Shown: positions 33,081-42,851, counted from the first letter of the stretch. The stretch: DNA of 64,000 nucleotides from Sungkyunkwania multivorans (GCF_042675645.1 NZ_JBHTJH010000017.1:496001-560000); one strand, 5' to 3'. A program made the numbers and translations. Notes: generated from the letters alone by a model not told the origin.

Positions 33081-34127
33081 ATGTATCAACTAGAAGAAAA
33101 GGCATATTTCTATCTGTTGGCCATTATTCCAATAATGGTTGTAGGGTTCTTATTGCTTCAGCTATGGAGAAGACGTATGCAAGGAAAGTTTGCGGATAAG
33201 CAATTGTTGCTGAGGTTGAGTCCAGATCGCTCTAGTTTTAAGGGACTTTTAAAGTTGATCGTTGTGAGTTTGGGAATTGCTTGTTTGATAGTCGCCCTTG
33301 TCAATCCAAAAATTGGGACGAAATTAGAGACCGTGAAACGAGAAGGCGTAGACATCGTTTTTGCCGTGGACGTCTCCAAGAGTATGCTGGCAGAAGACAT
33401 TGCTCCCAGTAGGATCGAAAAAGCTAAAAGATTGGTGTCCGAGATCGTGAATCAGTTGGCGAGCGATAGAATTGGGATTGTTGCATATGCGGGACAGGCA
33501 TTTCCTTTATTGCCAATTACCACCGACTATGCCGCAGGAAAGATGTTCTTACAAAATATGAATACCGATATGGTATCTTCTCAAGGAACGGCGAGCGCCG
33601 AAGCTATCAAATTGGCGCAAAGTTATTACAACGACGAGGACCAGACAAATAGAGTTCTTTTCATCATTTCGGATGGTGAAGATCACGAAAGCGATGCCGC
33701 CAAGGCAGCCGAATTGGCAGCAGAGGAGGAAGGTATCACCATTTTTACGATTGGGGTAGGGACTTCCAAAGGAGGGCTTATTCCAATTAAACGAAATGGG
33801 GTGATCGAATCGTATAAGAAGGACAATCAAGGAGAGGCCGTGATCACCAAACTTAATGAGGATACCTTAAAAGCAATAGCCCAGAAGGCCAATGGCGATT
33901 ATATTAACGGTGCCAACACCCAACAGGTAGTCGATTTTGTGAGAGAACGATTGAATGAAATGGATAAGACCGAATTCGAGGCAAAACAGTTTGTAGATTA
34001 TAAAGACCAATTTCAATGGTTTTTAGGCGCAGGATTGTTATTGCTTTTTTTAGATGTATTCTTATTAGAGCGAAAGACGGCCTGGATAAAAAAGTTGAAC
34101 TTGTTTAATGAAAAGGAAGCTGTATGA
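33081..34127 (+). CDS. batB: BatB, von Willebrand factor A membrane protein
   Basis: 348 aa, paralogue of BatA with the same layout: N-terminal helices (about 10-28 and 57-75), vWA domain with MIDAS DVSKS (Asp about 96) and ISDGEDHES near 197, and a C-terminal helix (about 312-330). The ATG at 33081 is preferred to an in-frame TTG two codons earlier. It overlaps the batC start by four bases (ATGA), which indicates translational coupling. Confidence 0.9.
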   Translation: MYQLEEKAYFYLLAIIPIMVVGFLLLQLWRRRMQGKFADKQLLLRLSPDRSSFKGLLKLIVVSLGIACLIVALVNPKIGTKLETVKREGVDIVFAVDVSKSMLAEDIAPSRIEKAKRLVSEIVNQLASDRIGIVAYAGQAFPLLPITTDYAAGKMFLQNMNTDMVSSQGTASAEAIKLAQSYYNDEDQTNRVLFIISDGEDHESDAAKAAELAAEEEGITIFTIGVGTSKGGLIPIKRNGVIESYKKDNQGEAVITKLNEDTLKAIAQKANGDYINGANTQQVVDFVRERLNEMDKTEFEAKQFVDYKDQFQWFLGAGLLLLFLDVFLLERKTAWIKKLNLFNEKEAV

Positions 34128-35017
34128 GAGTAGTGATGATTTTTACATTCCTATTGAATTTCTGCCTGACCTTTGCTCAGGAAACATCTGAAGATAAAGA
34201 GAAAGAGGCTTTAGCGGCCTCAATTGAGGCGAACAACTATGTCTATGAAGGTAATACTGAGCTTTTAAGCGATGACTTTGTTGAGGCCGAGGTGGCTTAC
34301 CGAAAGGCGATAGCCAAGGATGATGCCAATGTCACTGCAAAATACAATCTGGCAAACGCCTATTATAAGGAAGAAAAACTCGCCGAGGCGCATCGAAGAT
34401 ATGTACAAGCTGCAAAGACAGCCACCAATAAGCAAGAGAAGCACAGTGCATTTCACAACATGGGAAATATTTTCATGAAGACAAAAGAATATGAAAAAGC
34501 CGTCGAGGCCTATAAAAATGCATTGCGTAATGATCCAAATGATGACGAGACTCGCTATAACTATGCCTTGGCAAAAGAGCTTTTAAAGAAGCAACAACAA
34601 CAGAATCAGAACCAGGATCAGAAAAAAGACCAAGAGAATAAACAAGACCAAAACAAGGACAATAAGGATAAAGATAAAGACAACAAAGAGAAGGAAGGAG
34701 ATAAAGAAGAGGACGAGAATAAGGACGATCAAAAGGAAAATGATCAAGAGGGAGATAAAGAAGACGATAAAGAAGGAGACAAGAAGGAAGATAAAAATAA
34801 GAATGATCAAGGTGATGAGGAGGAAAAGAAAGATAAAGAAGATGAAAATAAAGGGGGAGAACAACCGAAAGATCAACAGCAACAGCCACAGAGACTAAGC
34901 CCTCAGCAATTGAAAAATTTACTTGAGGCGATGAACAACGAAGAGAAGAAAGTACAAGATAAGATCAATGCCAAAAAGGCCAAAGGCGTTAAGGTAAAGG
35001 CCGAAAAGGATTGGTAG
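34124..35017 (+). CDS. batC: BatC, TPR protein with long charged tail
   Basis: 297 aa: signal peptide (MRVVMIFTFLLNFCLTFAQ), about three tetratricopeptide repeats (about 35-155: AEVAYRKAIAKDDANVTAKYN, NMGNIFMKTKEYEKAVEAYKNALRNDPND), then about 90 residues made almost only of Lys, Asp, Glu, Gln and Asn (about 160-255). The charged stretch is a low-complexity linker with no motif. The protein is expected to be a periplasmic adaptor in the Bat complex. It overlaps batB at its start. Confidence 0.88.
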   Translation: MRVVMIFTFLLNFCLTFAQETSEDKEKEALAASIEANNYVYEGNTELLSDDFVEAEVAYRKAIAKDDANVTAKYNLANAYYKEEKLAEAHRRYVQAAKTATNKQEKHSAFHNMGNIFMKTKEYEKAVEAYKNALRNDPNDDETRYNYALAKELLKKQQQQNQNQDQKKDQENKQDQNKDNKDKDKDNKEKEGDKEEDENKDDQKENDQEGDKEDDKEGDKKEDKNKNDQGDEEEKKDKEDENKGGEQPKDQQQQPQRLSPQQLKNLLEAMNNEEKKVQDKINAKKAKGVKVKAEKDW

Positions 35018-35022
35018 CTACT

Positions 35023-36798
35023 ATGAATATCATAAAGAGAATAGCACTTCTTATATTCCTGCTAAGCACAGGAACTTTGCTCGCTCAGGTATCTTTTGAA
35101 GCCAAGGTGAGCAAAAAGGTCTTGGGCGTAAATGAACGACTTCGAGTTGACTTCCAAATGAATAAGGACGGGGATAACTTTACCCCGCCTAGCTTTGCCA
35201 ATTTTAAGGTCGTTATGGGACCAAACCAGTCCATCAGTAATTCTTGGATCAATGGAAAGCGAACATTTTCAAAGACCTATTCCTATATTTTGGCCCCTAC
35301 CAAAAGGGGGAAGTTCAAGATATCTCAAGCGACGGTAGATATTGATGGAAAAACCTATAAAACACTACCCGTTTCTATAGAGGTTACCGCAGCAGTAGAT
35401 AAACCAAAGGACCCCAACGACCCAGAATATGTAGCAGAACAGAACATGCACTTGATCGCTGAGGTCTCTAAGGCCAATCCTTATTTAAATGAGGCGATCA
35501 CCGTCGTTTACAAACTATACTTCAGCAATAATATCAATGTCTCTAACGTCAACGAATTGGACAGTCCGCAGTACAATGATTTTTGGAGTCATAACATCGA
35601 GATACGTCGCAAGATGGAGCAAGGCACCTTCAAAGGTGAACCCTATCGGTACATTATATGGAAAAAAGTGGTCCTTTATCCTCAGAAATCTGGAAAGCTG
35701 ACCCTAGACCCATTGACCTTGAATATTACCCTCGATGTTCCCACCAATAGAAGGGACTTCTTTGGAGGACGTATTTATACGCAGATAGAAAAACCGCTAA
35801 AGGCAGGGAATAGAACCATACAGGTAAAAGCATTACCAGAAGAGGGAAAACCTGCAAATTTCACTGGAGCTGTAGGTGATTTTGATTTTACGGTCTCAAC
35901 CAGCAAAGATCAACTCAATGCTGGCGAATCATTGCAAGCAAAGATCATCGTCAGTGGAAAAGGAAATCTTAAACTCTTCAAATTGCCCAAACTCAATGTT
36001 CCGAGCTCCTTGGAAGTGTATGAGCCTGAGCATGACGAAAAGGTACGAACCAATTTGGGGGGAATGCAAGGTAAAATTGCGGATAGCTACACCTTGGTGC
36101 CCCAATATCAAGGGAAGTATCCAATACCCCCGATCAGTTTTTCCTATTTCGACCCTGAAGCTGAAGCATATAGAACACTCACCTCTTCGGAATTGATTGT
36201 GGATGTCTTGGAAGGACCAACAAATAGTGGTGCAGTGACCAATAGGGATAATCTGCCTACGACTAACAATAAGAAAGTGGTCGTTAGTGCTGGAGACCAA
36301 TTTCGATTCATTAAGTTGAGGCCGAATCTTGTCTCCATGAAGCAAACAGCATTCTTTAAGTCGAGATTGTTCTGGGCACTCCTGCTAACACCGTTTTTGA
36401 TCATTCCGATCGCAATGTTCATCGGACGAAGGAGAAAGCAGAGAGCAACAGACATTACAGGCAACAAATTGAGAAAAGCTAATCGACTGGCCAAAAAATA
36501 CCTTTCTGAATCTAAGAAGAATCTTGGGAAAAAGGAAACGTTCTATGAAGCTATGGAGCGAGCTTTACATAATTATTTAAAAGCCAAGATTCATATCGAA
36601 ACCAGCGAATTTAGTAAAGAGAAGATCGTTGAACTACTCAAGACACGTGGCGCAGATGACCGATCGGTCAAAGGATTCATATCATTGATAGAAAGTTGTG
36701 AATTTGCAAGATATACGCCTGCATCGGTAGAGACGATGAAACAGGATTACGACAAAGCGGTGACCGTGATCTCAGAAATTGACAAGCAAATACGATAG
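35023..36798 (+). CDS. batD: BatD, large membrane protein
   Basis: 591 aa with a signal peptide (MNIIKRIALLIFLLSTGTLLA, cleaved before QVSFEAK), a long periplasmic beta-rich region, one membrane helix (about 443-462: LFWALLLTPFLIIPIAMFIG) and a helical cytosolic tail. The domain order matches BatD of Bacteroidota. The ATG at 35023 is preferred over an in-frame TTG at 35011 that precedes the signal peptide. It directly follows batC, whose stop lies five bases upstream. Confidence 0.88.
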   Translation: MNIIKRIALLIFLLSTGTLLAQVSFEAKVSKKVLGVNERLRVDFQMNKDGDNFTPPSFANFKVVMGPNQSISNSWINGKRTFSKTYSYILAPTKRGKFKISQATVDIDGKTYKTLPVSIEVTAAVDKPKDPNDPEYVAEQNMHLIAEVSKANPYLNEAITVVYKLYFSNNINVSNVNELDSPQYNDFWSHNIEIRRKMEQGTFKGEPYRYIIWKKVVLYPQKSGKLTLDPLTLNITLDVPTNRRDFFGGRIYTQIEKPLKAGNRTIQVKALPEEGKPANFTGAVGDFDFTVSTSKDQLNAGESLQAKIIVSGKGNLKLFKLPKLNVPSSLEVYEPEHDEKVRTNLGGMQGKIADSYTLVPQYQGKYPIPPISFSYFDPEAEAYRTLTSSELIVDVLEGPTNSGAVTNRDNLPTTNNKKVVVSAGDQFRFIKLRPNLVSMKQTAFFKSRLFWALLLTPFLIIPIAMFIGRRRKQRATDITGNKLRKANRLAKKYLSESKKNLGKKETFYEAMERALHNYLKAKIHIETSEFSKEKIVELLKTRGADDRSVKGFISLIESCEFARYTPASVETMKQDYDKAVTVISEIDKQIR

Positions 36799-36812
36799 AT
36801 AATATTCGTGGG

Positions 36813-37571
36813 ATGAAAAGACTTTTTTACATACTTCTTCTAATTTCAAATAGCGCTTTTGGCATGCAAAACGACGCGCTGTTCGAAGAGGCGAATGCAT
36901 TATACAATGAAAATAAGTTCACCGAGGCGATCGCTAAATACGAGGAGATCCTTAGAACTGGCGTTCATTCTTCCGAATTGTATTACAATTTGGCCAATGC
37001 GCACTATAAACTCAACAATATCGCTCCAAGTGTCTATTATTATGAGAAAGCGCGTTTGTTAGACCCAAACGATAAGGACATTGCCAACAATTTGGCATTT
37101 GCCCAAAATATGACCATCGATGCGATAGATGAAATGCCACAAACAGGACTCTCTAGGTTCTCAGAGAGGATACTCGGCAAGCTAAGCTATAATAACTGGG
37201 CCATGCTTTCAGTCATTTTTGTTTTTCTATTCGTTATCTTGTTCTTGGTCTATTATTTTTCCTATTCATCCCTTACCAAGCGAATAGGATTCATTGCAAG
37301 CACCATTCTCCTCCTGTTGGCCATAGCTTCGGTGACCATTGCCTTTCAGCAGTTTGAAATAGATAAAGAAGATAACCCTGCCATAGTATTTGCCGAAAAA
37401 ACTTCGGTACGGACTGGGCCCAAATACAGTGATGAGGAAGTTTTCGTGCTTCATGAAGGCACAAAAGTGCAAGTCTTAGAAGGTTTCGATAATTGGCAAC
37501 GAATAAAATTGGCAGATGGAAAAATTGGATGGATACCACAAGATGATATTAGAATGCTGAAGGATTTTTAA
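36813..37571 (+). CDS. batE: BatE, TPR and SH3 domain protein
   Basis: 252 aa: signal peptide (cleaved near SAFGMQ), TPR repeats at about 20-95, two membrane helices (about 129-150 and 157-176), and a C-terminal bacterial SH3 domain (about 185-250: SVRTGPKYSDEEVFVLHEGTKVQVLEG, IGWIPQDDI). Last gene of the aerotolerance cluster. The TPR-SH3 combination suggests a periplasmic adaptor. The 56-bp gap downstream contains a new promoter. Confidence 0.88.
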   Translation: MKRLFYILLLISNSAFGMQNDALFEEANALYNENKFTEAIAKYEEILRTGVHSSELYYNLANAHYKLNNIAPSVYYYEKARLLDPNDKDIANNLAFAQNMTIDAIDEMPQTGLSRFSERILGKLSYNNWAMLSVIFVFLFVILFLVYYFSYSSLTKRIGFIASTILLLLAIASVTIAFQQFEIDKEDNPAIVFAEKTSVRTGPKYSDEEVFVLHEGTKVQVLEGFDNWQRIKLADGKIGWIPQDDIRMLKDF

Positions 37572-37603
37572 AAAGAATTAACAGTATTGTTTGATAATTC
37601 GTA

Positions 37604-37611
37604 TATTTTTG
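37604..37611 (+). promoter_or_regulatory. -7 element upstream of the 97-aa secreted protein gene
   Basis: TATTTTTG is a perfect TAnnTTTG. Its predicted transcription start is only about 10 nt before the GTG at 37628. Confidence 0.55.
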
Positions 37612-37627
37612 TTTCTTTCAAATTATT

Positions 37628-37921
37628 GTGAAGCCCTTTTTTCTCATATCGCTGGTCTCTCTGCTAAGCTTGTCTATCTTAGCACCCACCATCATGACCA
37701 TGTTTGATTATAACATCGAGTCCGTATATGAACTTGGAGAAGAGGAAGGAAAGAAAGAAGGAAAGAAAGAAGCTGCTGAAAAAGACCTCTATTTTCAGGG
37801 AACTTTTACCAGTGAATTCTCATCGAAAGAGTCTATTTATCAATTAAATAGCTATTACAATATTTCGAATTTGAATTTTACTCCAGAGATACCGCTTCCC
37901 CCGCCAGAGTTATTCGCATAG
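37628..37921 (+). CDS. Small exported or membrane-anchored hypothetical protein
   Basis: 97 aa from a GTG start. An N-terminal hydrophobic segment (residues 4-25) is followed by a charged stretch GEEEGKKEGKKEAAEKD and a proline-rich end PEIPLPPPELFA. No family recognised. It lies between the Bat operon and the SulP/carbonic anhydrase cluster and has its own consensus promoter; similar small proteins upstream of flavobacterial SulP genes are plausible but I cannot verify this. Confidence 0.6.
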   Translation: MKPFFLISLVSLLSLSILAPTIMTMFDYNIESVYELGEEEGKKEGKKEAAEKDLYFQGTFTSEFSSKESIYQLNSYYNISNLNFTPEIPLPPPELFA

Positions 37922-38006
37922 TTTTTCGTTTATTTTTATTTGACTAATTAACACAACCAAGCCTTCAATAGGGATTCTCTAAATGTGAGGGCAAAAATTT
38001 ATAGCT

Positions 38007-39587
38007 ATGTTTAAATATTTAAAAAATGACTTACCAGCAAGTATAGTGGTGTTCTTCGTTGCACTGCCTTTGTGTCTGGGTATTGCCTTGGCCAGCGGTG
38101 CGCCCTTATTTTCTGGTCTTATCGCAGGTATCGTTGGTGGAATTGTAGTAGGAGCACTAAGTGGTTCTCAAATAGGAGTCAGTGGACCAGCGGCGGGACT
38201 AGCAGCCATCGTACTCACAGCCATCGGCGCGTTGGGAAGTTACGAGAATTTTCTCGTAGCCGTGGTTCTCGGGGGTGTCATCCAAGTGATATTTGGTGTT
38301 TTAAAAGCTGGAGTCATTGGATATTATTTCCCTTCCTCGGTCATTAAAGGAATGCTTACAGGAATAGGAATCATTATCATCTTAAAACAGATTCCTCATT
38401 TCTTTGGCTATGATGCAGATCCCGAAGGTGATTTTGCCTTTACTCAGGTAGATGGGGAGAATACCTTTTCAGAAATTCTTAATTCATTCAAGCAGATAAG
38501 CTTGGGAAGCACCCTTGTGGCCGTTATCGGCTTGGCCATACTTATTCTTTGGGAAAAGGTGCTCTCTAAAAAAGCGAAGATTTTTCAATTGATCCAAGGG
38601 CCTCTTGTGGCTGTGGTCTTTGGGATAATCTTTTATATCATGTTCGGTTCTACAGATACCTTTGCCATTAAGACAGAGAATCTCGTGAGCGTGCCGATAC
38701 CTGAAGATGCATCATCCTTCTTGGCACAATTTAGCTTTCCAAATTTTGAGGTGATCACTCGAGGTGATGTACTTCTCACAGCATTTACGATCGCACTTGT
38801 AGCAAGTTTGGAAACATTGCTTTGTGTAGAAGCGACAGACAAGTTAGACCCTCAGAAGCGTGTAACACCCACCAACAGAGAGCTGTTCGCACAAGGAACA
38901 GGAAACATTATTTCAGGTATGATAGGCGGTCTACCAATTACTCAGGTGATCGTACGAAGCTCCGCTAATATCCAATCAGGGGGCAAGACAAAAATGTCTG
39001 CTATCATCCATGGTTTTTTCTTATTGATCTCGGTAATCCTCATTCCTAGATTACTTAACAAGATTCCGTTGTCTGTATTGGCCTCAATTTTACTCTTAGT
39101 AGGATATAAATTGGCAAAACCTTCAACTTTCAAGGCGATGTATGCTGCCGGCTGGAAACAATTCGTACCTTTTATAGTGACAATAGTCGGAATTGTAATG
39201 ACAGACCTCTTGGTAGGAATAGGACTAGGATTGGGTGTAGGTATCGTAGTTATACTTTATAAGAGCTATCAAAATTCTCACTTCTTGCATATTGAAGATA
39301 AAAGTAACGGAGTACACAAAATAAAGATGACCTTGGCAGAGGAAGTGACGTTCTTTAATAAAGGTGCTATCTTAAAAGAGTTAGATTCGTTGCCCAAGGA
39401 TACCCATCTAACGCTAGACGTACGGAAAACACGTTACCTCGATAACGATATTTTAGAAATTCTAGATGATTTTAGGGAGAAGGCAAAACAACGTCAAATA
39501 CACATCACTTTGCTATCGGAGCGTGGGGAAGTGGAAAACCCTGATAGCTATATCGAATTTTTTAGACTAAGACCGAAAACAGCTTAA
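38007..39587 (+). CDS. SulP-family anion transporter (probable bicarbonate), STAS-like tail
   Basis: 526-aa inner-membrane transporter of the SulP/SLC26 family with about 12-14 helices and a C-terminal STAS-like domain (about 435-520). The signature SGSQIGVSGPAAGLAAIV near 52-69 is the substrate-site helix of SulP proteins. Located 11 bases upstream of a beta-carbonic anhydrase gene and followed by a second SulP gene, which favours bicarbonate (BicA-like) over sulfate as substrate; this is inference from context. It is the shorter of the two SulP proteins. Confidence 0.88.
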   Translation: MFKYLKNDLPASIVVFFVALPLCLGIALASGAPLFSGLIAGIVGGIVVGALSGSQIGVSGPAAGLAAIVLTAIGALGSYENFLVAVVLGGVIQVIFGVLKAGVIGYYFPSSVIKGMLTGIGIIIILKQIPHFFGYDADPEGDFAFTQVDGENTFSEILNSFKQISLGSTLVAVIGLAILILWEKVLSKKAKIFQLIQGPLVAVVFGIIFYIMFGSTDTFAIKTENLVSVPIPEDASSFLAQFSFPNFEVITRGDVLLTAFTIALVASLETLLCVEATDKLDPQKRVTPTNRELFAQGTGNIISGMIGGLPITQVIVRSSANIQSGGKTKMSAIIHGFFLLISVILIPRLLNKIPLSVLASILLLVGYKLAKPSTFKAMYAAGWKQFVPFIVTIVGIVMTDLLVGIGLGLGVGIVVILYKSYQNSHFLHIEDKSNGVHKIKMTLAEEVTFFNKGAILKELDSLPKDTHLTLDVRKTRYLDNDILEILDDFREKAKQRQIHITLLSERGEVENPDSYIEFFRLRPKTA

Positions 39588-39598
39588 AACCAATAAAC

Positions 39599-40225
39599 AT
39601 GAAGGCACAAACAAAAGAAACACAGGCGGCAATGACACCTAGTTCCGCAATAGATGCTTTAAAGGAAGGGAACGCCCGTTTTATAAAAGCGAAAATGGCT
39701 GGAAGAGACCTTTTGGATCAAGTAAAAGATACCGCCAGTGGTCAGTATCCATTCGCGACGGTCCTTGGCTGCATCGACTCTAGAGTATCTGCAGAGTTGA
39801 TCTTTGACCAAGGCGTTGGGGATATTTTTAGCGCTAGAGTTGCAGGAAACATAGTTAACGAAGATATCTTGGGAAGTATGGAGTTCGCTTGTAAACTGGC
39901 AGGAACCAAAGTGATAGTGGTCCTTGGACATACTAGTTGTGGCGCGGTCAAAGGTGCCTGCGACGATGCAAAGATGGGAAATCTTACAACGCTTCTTAGC
40001 AAAATAAGACCAGCGGTCGAAGCGGTAAAAGAACCTTCAAATGCCTCAGAAAGGATATCCAAGAATATTGATTTTGTCAATGAGGTTGCGACCAAAAATG
40101 TCCATTTGACCATAGAGAACATTCGTCAAAAGAGTCCAGTGTTGGCAGAAATGGAGGAAGATGGAGAAATCGCCATTGTCGGCGCTATGTATGATATCAA
40201 TGATGGTAAAGTGACATTCTATTAG
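39599..40225 (+). CDS. Beta-class carbonic anhydrase
   Basis: 208-aa zinc enzyme interconverting CO2 and bicarbonate. Zinc ligands: Cys58 in CIDSR (with Asp60-Arg62 as the catalytic dyad), His111 and Cys114 in GHTSCGAVKG. There is no convincing signal peptide (the N-terminus MKAQTKETQAAMTP is polar), so it should work in the cytoplasm on bicarbonate brought in by the flanking SulP transporters. It starts 11 bases after the first SulP gene and is followed by a terminator. Confidence 0.94.
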   Translation: MKAQTKETQAAMTPSSAIDALKEGNARFIKAKMAGRDLLDQVKDTASGQYPFATVLGCIDSRVSAELIFDQGVGDIFSARVAGNIVNEDILGSMEFACKLAGTKVIVVLGHTSCGAVKGACDDAKMGNLTTLLSKIRPAVEAVKEPSNASERISKNIDFVNEVATKNVHLTIENIRQKSPVLAEMEEDGEIAIVGAMYDINDGKVTFY

Positions 40226-40247
40226 AAAAAAATCATAAGACTTATAC

Positions 40248-40281
40248 ATCCCAATGTTGTCTAAGCATTGGGATTTTTTTT
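40248..40281 (+). terminator. Terminator after the carbonic anhydrase gene
   Basis: ATCCCAATG / CATTGGGAT stem of nine base pairs with a 9-nt loop, followed by eight T. It splits the SulP-carbonic anhydrase pair from the second SulP gene. Confidence 0.9.
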
Positions 40282-40322
40282 GTAAAAAAGCAGTATCTTG
40301 CTTATGAACGAATAACCAACCT

Positions 40323-42221
40323 ATGAAGGACTTCTTTAAGCACATCAAAGGGGATGCCTTTGGTGGTATCACCGCAGGAATAGTTGCATTGCCCTTAGCA
40401 CTAGCCTTTGGTGTGAGTTCCGGACTAGGTCCCGATGCTGGACTATACGGCGCGATATTCATAGCATTCTTCGCAGCACTCTTTGGTGGAACACCAACAC
40501 AGATCTCTGGGCCAACAGCACCTATGACCGCTGTAAGCATTATTATTGTTGCCGGCATCGTCGGCGCCAATGATGGTGATGTTCAGAAGGCGTTGCCGGC
40601 CATCCTTACTGTTTTTTTACTTGCTGGGGTCATACAGATCGGTATTGGATTTGCCGGCTTGGGAAAGTATATAAAATACATACCTTACCCTGTAGTTTCG
40701 GGATTTATGACAGCTATCGGGGTGATGATCCTATTCACGCAAATACTTCCCGCAATTGGTTATTATCCATCAGAGGACAAGGCCCTAATTGAAAAATATA
40801 AACCTGCTGCAGAGGATGTGATCCTCAAAAAAATATTGGATGATGAGGCCGAAGAAGGAATTTTGGTACTTGAAGATTTTTCTGAGACCGAAAGAAGAGC
40901 CTCGCAAGTCACCGAAGAGGCCATTATTTTAGAGGCAGAAACATTGGCAGCCAAACAGGGCAAATCTGTAGTTGGTTCTATCAAGTATTTTCCAAGAGCT
41001 TTTAGGCAGATCGATTGGCTAGAACTGGCCTTGTGCTTGGCCACCATCTTCATTATTTATGGGTTCAAAAGGATTACCAAAAAAATTCCGAGCACCTTGG
41101 TAGCGCTTTTGGTCGTTTCGGCCGTCGCCATCTTTGCCGATCTAGGGTACCGCCCTATACGACAGATTCCAGAAGGTTTTCCAGAATTTCAGGGAATCAA
41201 AATATTGTCAGGATTTAGTCTAGCAGGTATTAGCCCTTATATATTTACGGCGCTCTCGCTGGCATTTTTAGGAGCCATCGACTCGCTTTTAACTTCTGTG
41301 GTTGCGGACAATATGACAAAGACCAAGCACAACTCTAATAAAGAGTTGATAGGTCAAGGGATTGGGAATACCATTGCCGCCCTTTTTGGTGGGATTCCTG
41401 GCGCTGGGGCTACGATTCGTACAGTGGTAAATATCAACTCTGGAGGAAAAACAAAACTTTCAGGAATGATAGCAGGCCTACTGCTGCTGGTCATTCTTTT
41501 GGCTCTCGGCCCCGTGGCGTCTAAAATTCCAGCGGCGGTATTAGCTGGAATTTTAATAACCGTTGGTATCGGGGTTATGGATTATAAAGGATTGAAAGCG
41601 ATTCCGAATATGCAAAAGGACATCAAGTTCAAATATGTTAAGATCAGTTCGGAAGTGGTGATCATGTTGATCGTATTGGTGCTTTCGGTAGTATGGGATC
41701 TGGTTGCGGCAGTGGGTATTGGACTGGTGTTGGCATCGTTGAGCTTTATGAAAAAGATGGGAGATTTTACCGCCAACTATTCAAAGGTCACCAATTTAAC
41801 ACAGGCCAATAAGGACGAACGATTATGGAGTGATGAGTTAGAATTTCCAGAACGCTTTACCGAGGAGGTTTTTATCAAACACCTTAGTGGGCCATTATTT
41901 TTTGGATATACGAGCGAGTTTCAATCCTTGGCAAAGCAAATACCTCAAACGGCCTCTCATGTAATACTTAGAATGGATAAAGTCCCTTATGTGGACCAGT
42001 CCGGCCTGTACGCTTTAGAGGATGTATTATTGGATCTGGAGCAACGAGATGTACACACATTAATGGTGGCACCTCAAAAGCAACCGCTGATGATGTTAAA
42101 GCAAATAGACATCGTGCCAGACCTTGTTCCCGAAGAATGTATCTTCGAAAACTTTCAAGAATGTGTCAACTATGTAAAGAAAAATGTGGAAGATAAGTAT
42201 GATTCAATGTCAGGGATATAA
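40323..42221 (+). CDS. SulP-family anion transporter with STAS domain and internal soluble insert
   Basis: 632-aa membrane transporter, paralogous to the gene at 38007 and closer to classical SulP proteins. FGGTPTQISGPTAPMTAVS near 55-75 is the substrate-site helix. An about 80-residue charged, helical insert at roughly 145-225 (between membrane helices) is absent from the shorter paralogue. The C-terminal STAS domain (about 510-620) includes VDQSGLYALEDV, with the serine position that is phosphorylated in some SulP proteins. Its own unit after a terminator; probably bicarbonate or another anion. Confidence 0.88.
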   Translation: MKDFFKHIKGDAFGGITAGIVALPLALAFGVSSGLGPDAGLYGAIFIAFFAALFGGTPTQISGPTAPMTAVSIIIVAGIVGANDGDVQKALPAILTVFLLAGVIQIGIGFAGLGKYIKYIPYPVVSGFMTAIGVMILFTQILPAIGYYPSEDKALIEKYKPAAEDVILKKILDDEAEEGILVLEDFSETERRASQVTEEAIILEAETLAAKQGKSVVGSIKYFPRAFRQIDWLELALCLATIFIIYGFKRITKKIPSTLVALLVVSAVAIFADLGYRPIRQIPEGFPEFQGIKILSGFSLAGISPYIFTALSLAFLGAIDSLLTSVVADNMTKTKHNSNKELIGQGIGNTIAALFGGIPGAGATIRTVVNINSGGKTKLSGMIAGLLLLVILLALGPVASKIPAAVLAGILITVGIGVMDYKGLKAIPNMQKDIKFKYVKISSEVVIMLIVLVLSVVWDLVAAVGIGLVLASLSFMKKMGDFTANYSKVTNLTQANKDERLWSDELEFPERFTEEVFIKHLSGPLFFGYTSEFQSLAKQIPQTASHVILRMDKVPYVDQSGLYALEDVLLDLEQRDVHTLMVAPQKQPLMMLKQIDIVPDLVPEECIFENFQECVNYVKKNVEDKYDSMSGI

Positions 42222-42249
42222 ACAGGCCTTTGTTACTTGGATATTATGA

Positions 42250-42777
42250 TCATACCGAATTGGCGTCTATCTCCTCCATATCATGGATCTCTTCCTTATT
42301 CTCCAAGACCCATTGAAAGACAAATTCACCAATGCTCATTACAGGACTATACAGTGCGGATTCTTCTAAAGTCTCTTCCTCTATAAAACCCATTGAGTCA
42401 TTTGCTCTATGAAAGAACACCAACAAAGCTCCAGCGATCACAGCGATTTTCAGTCCACCAAATACCCCGCCTAGGATCTTATTCAAAATACCCAATGCGG
42501 CAAAATCAGCAATTTTGGTCAACAATTTACCAGCCAAAGAGATGATGATGATGATGATCACAAAGGTGATTGCGAATGCGCAGAGATTGATGTATTTTTC
42601 ATCCCAACTTACACGCTCTGCTAGGTAATCGCCAACAAAGTAGGAAAAGTGGATGGCGCCGTAGATACCCGCGATGAGAGCGACCAAAGAGGCGACCTCT
42701 ACAAAAAGACCCTTCATAATTCCACGAACAAAACCAAATAGGATAAGTCCGCCCAATACGATATCGATGAAATTCAT
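42250..42777 (-). CDS. CvpA-family membrane protein
   Basis: 175 aa with four hydrophobic helices starting at the ATG at 42775-42777 (MNFIDIVLGGLILFGFVRGIMKG, the typical CvpA opening). A TTG two codons upstream is not needed. CvpA proteins are inner-membrane proteins linked in enteric bacteria to colicin V export and to bile or envelope stress. The C-terminal tail is acidic (ENKEEIHDMEEIDANSV). The gene is divergent from the 42852 gene and convergent with the SulP gene. Confidence 0.85.
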   Translation of the reverse strand: MNFIDIVLGGLILFGFVRGIMKGLFVEVASLVALIAGIYGAIHFSYFVGDYLAERVSWDEKYINLCAFAITFVIIIIIISLAGKLLTKIADFAALGILNKILGGVFGGLKIAVIAGALLVFFHRANDSMGFIEEETLEESALYSPVMSIGEFVFQWVLENKEEIHDMEEIDANSV

Positions 42778-42805
42778 CAGCAAGAAGTTTTAACAAATAT
42801 AGAAT

Positions 42806-42833
42806 TTTGAATCATAACTAGTTTGTAAATTTG
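42806..42833 (+). promoter_or_regulatory. Promoter of the 118-aa hypothetical gene
   Basis: TTTG (42806-42809), 16 bases, then TAAATTTG (42826-42833), a perfect -7 box. It overlaps an in-frame GTG at 42831, which therefore cannot be the start codon. Confidence 0.6.
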
Positions 42834-42851
42834 TGCCAATCAAAAAAGTAT

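Noticed and set aside
34583..34889. Long minus-strand frames opposite batC rich in Leu, Ile and Phe
   Set aside because: They are the antisense of the Lys/Asp/Glu-rich low-complexity tail of BatC; hydrophobic content is forced by that composition.
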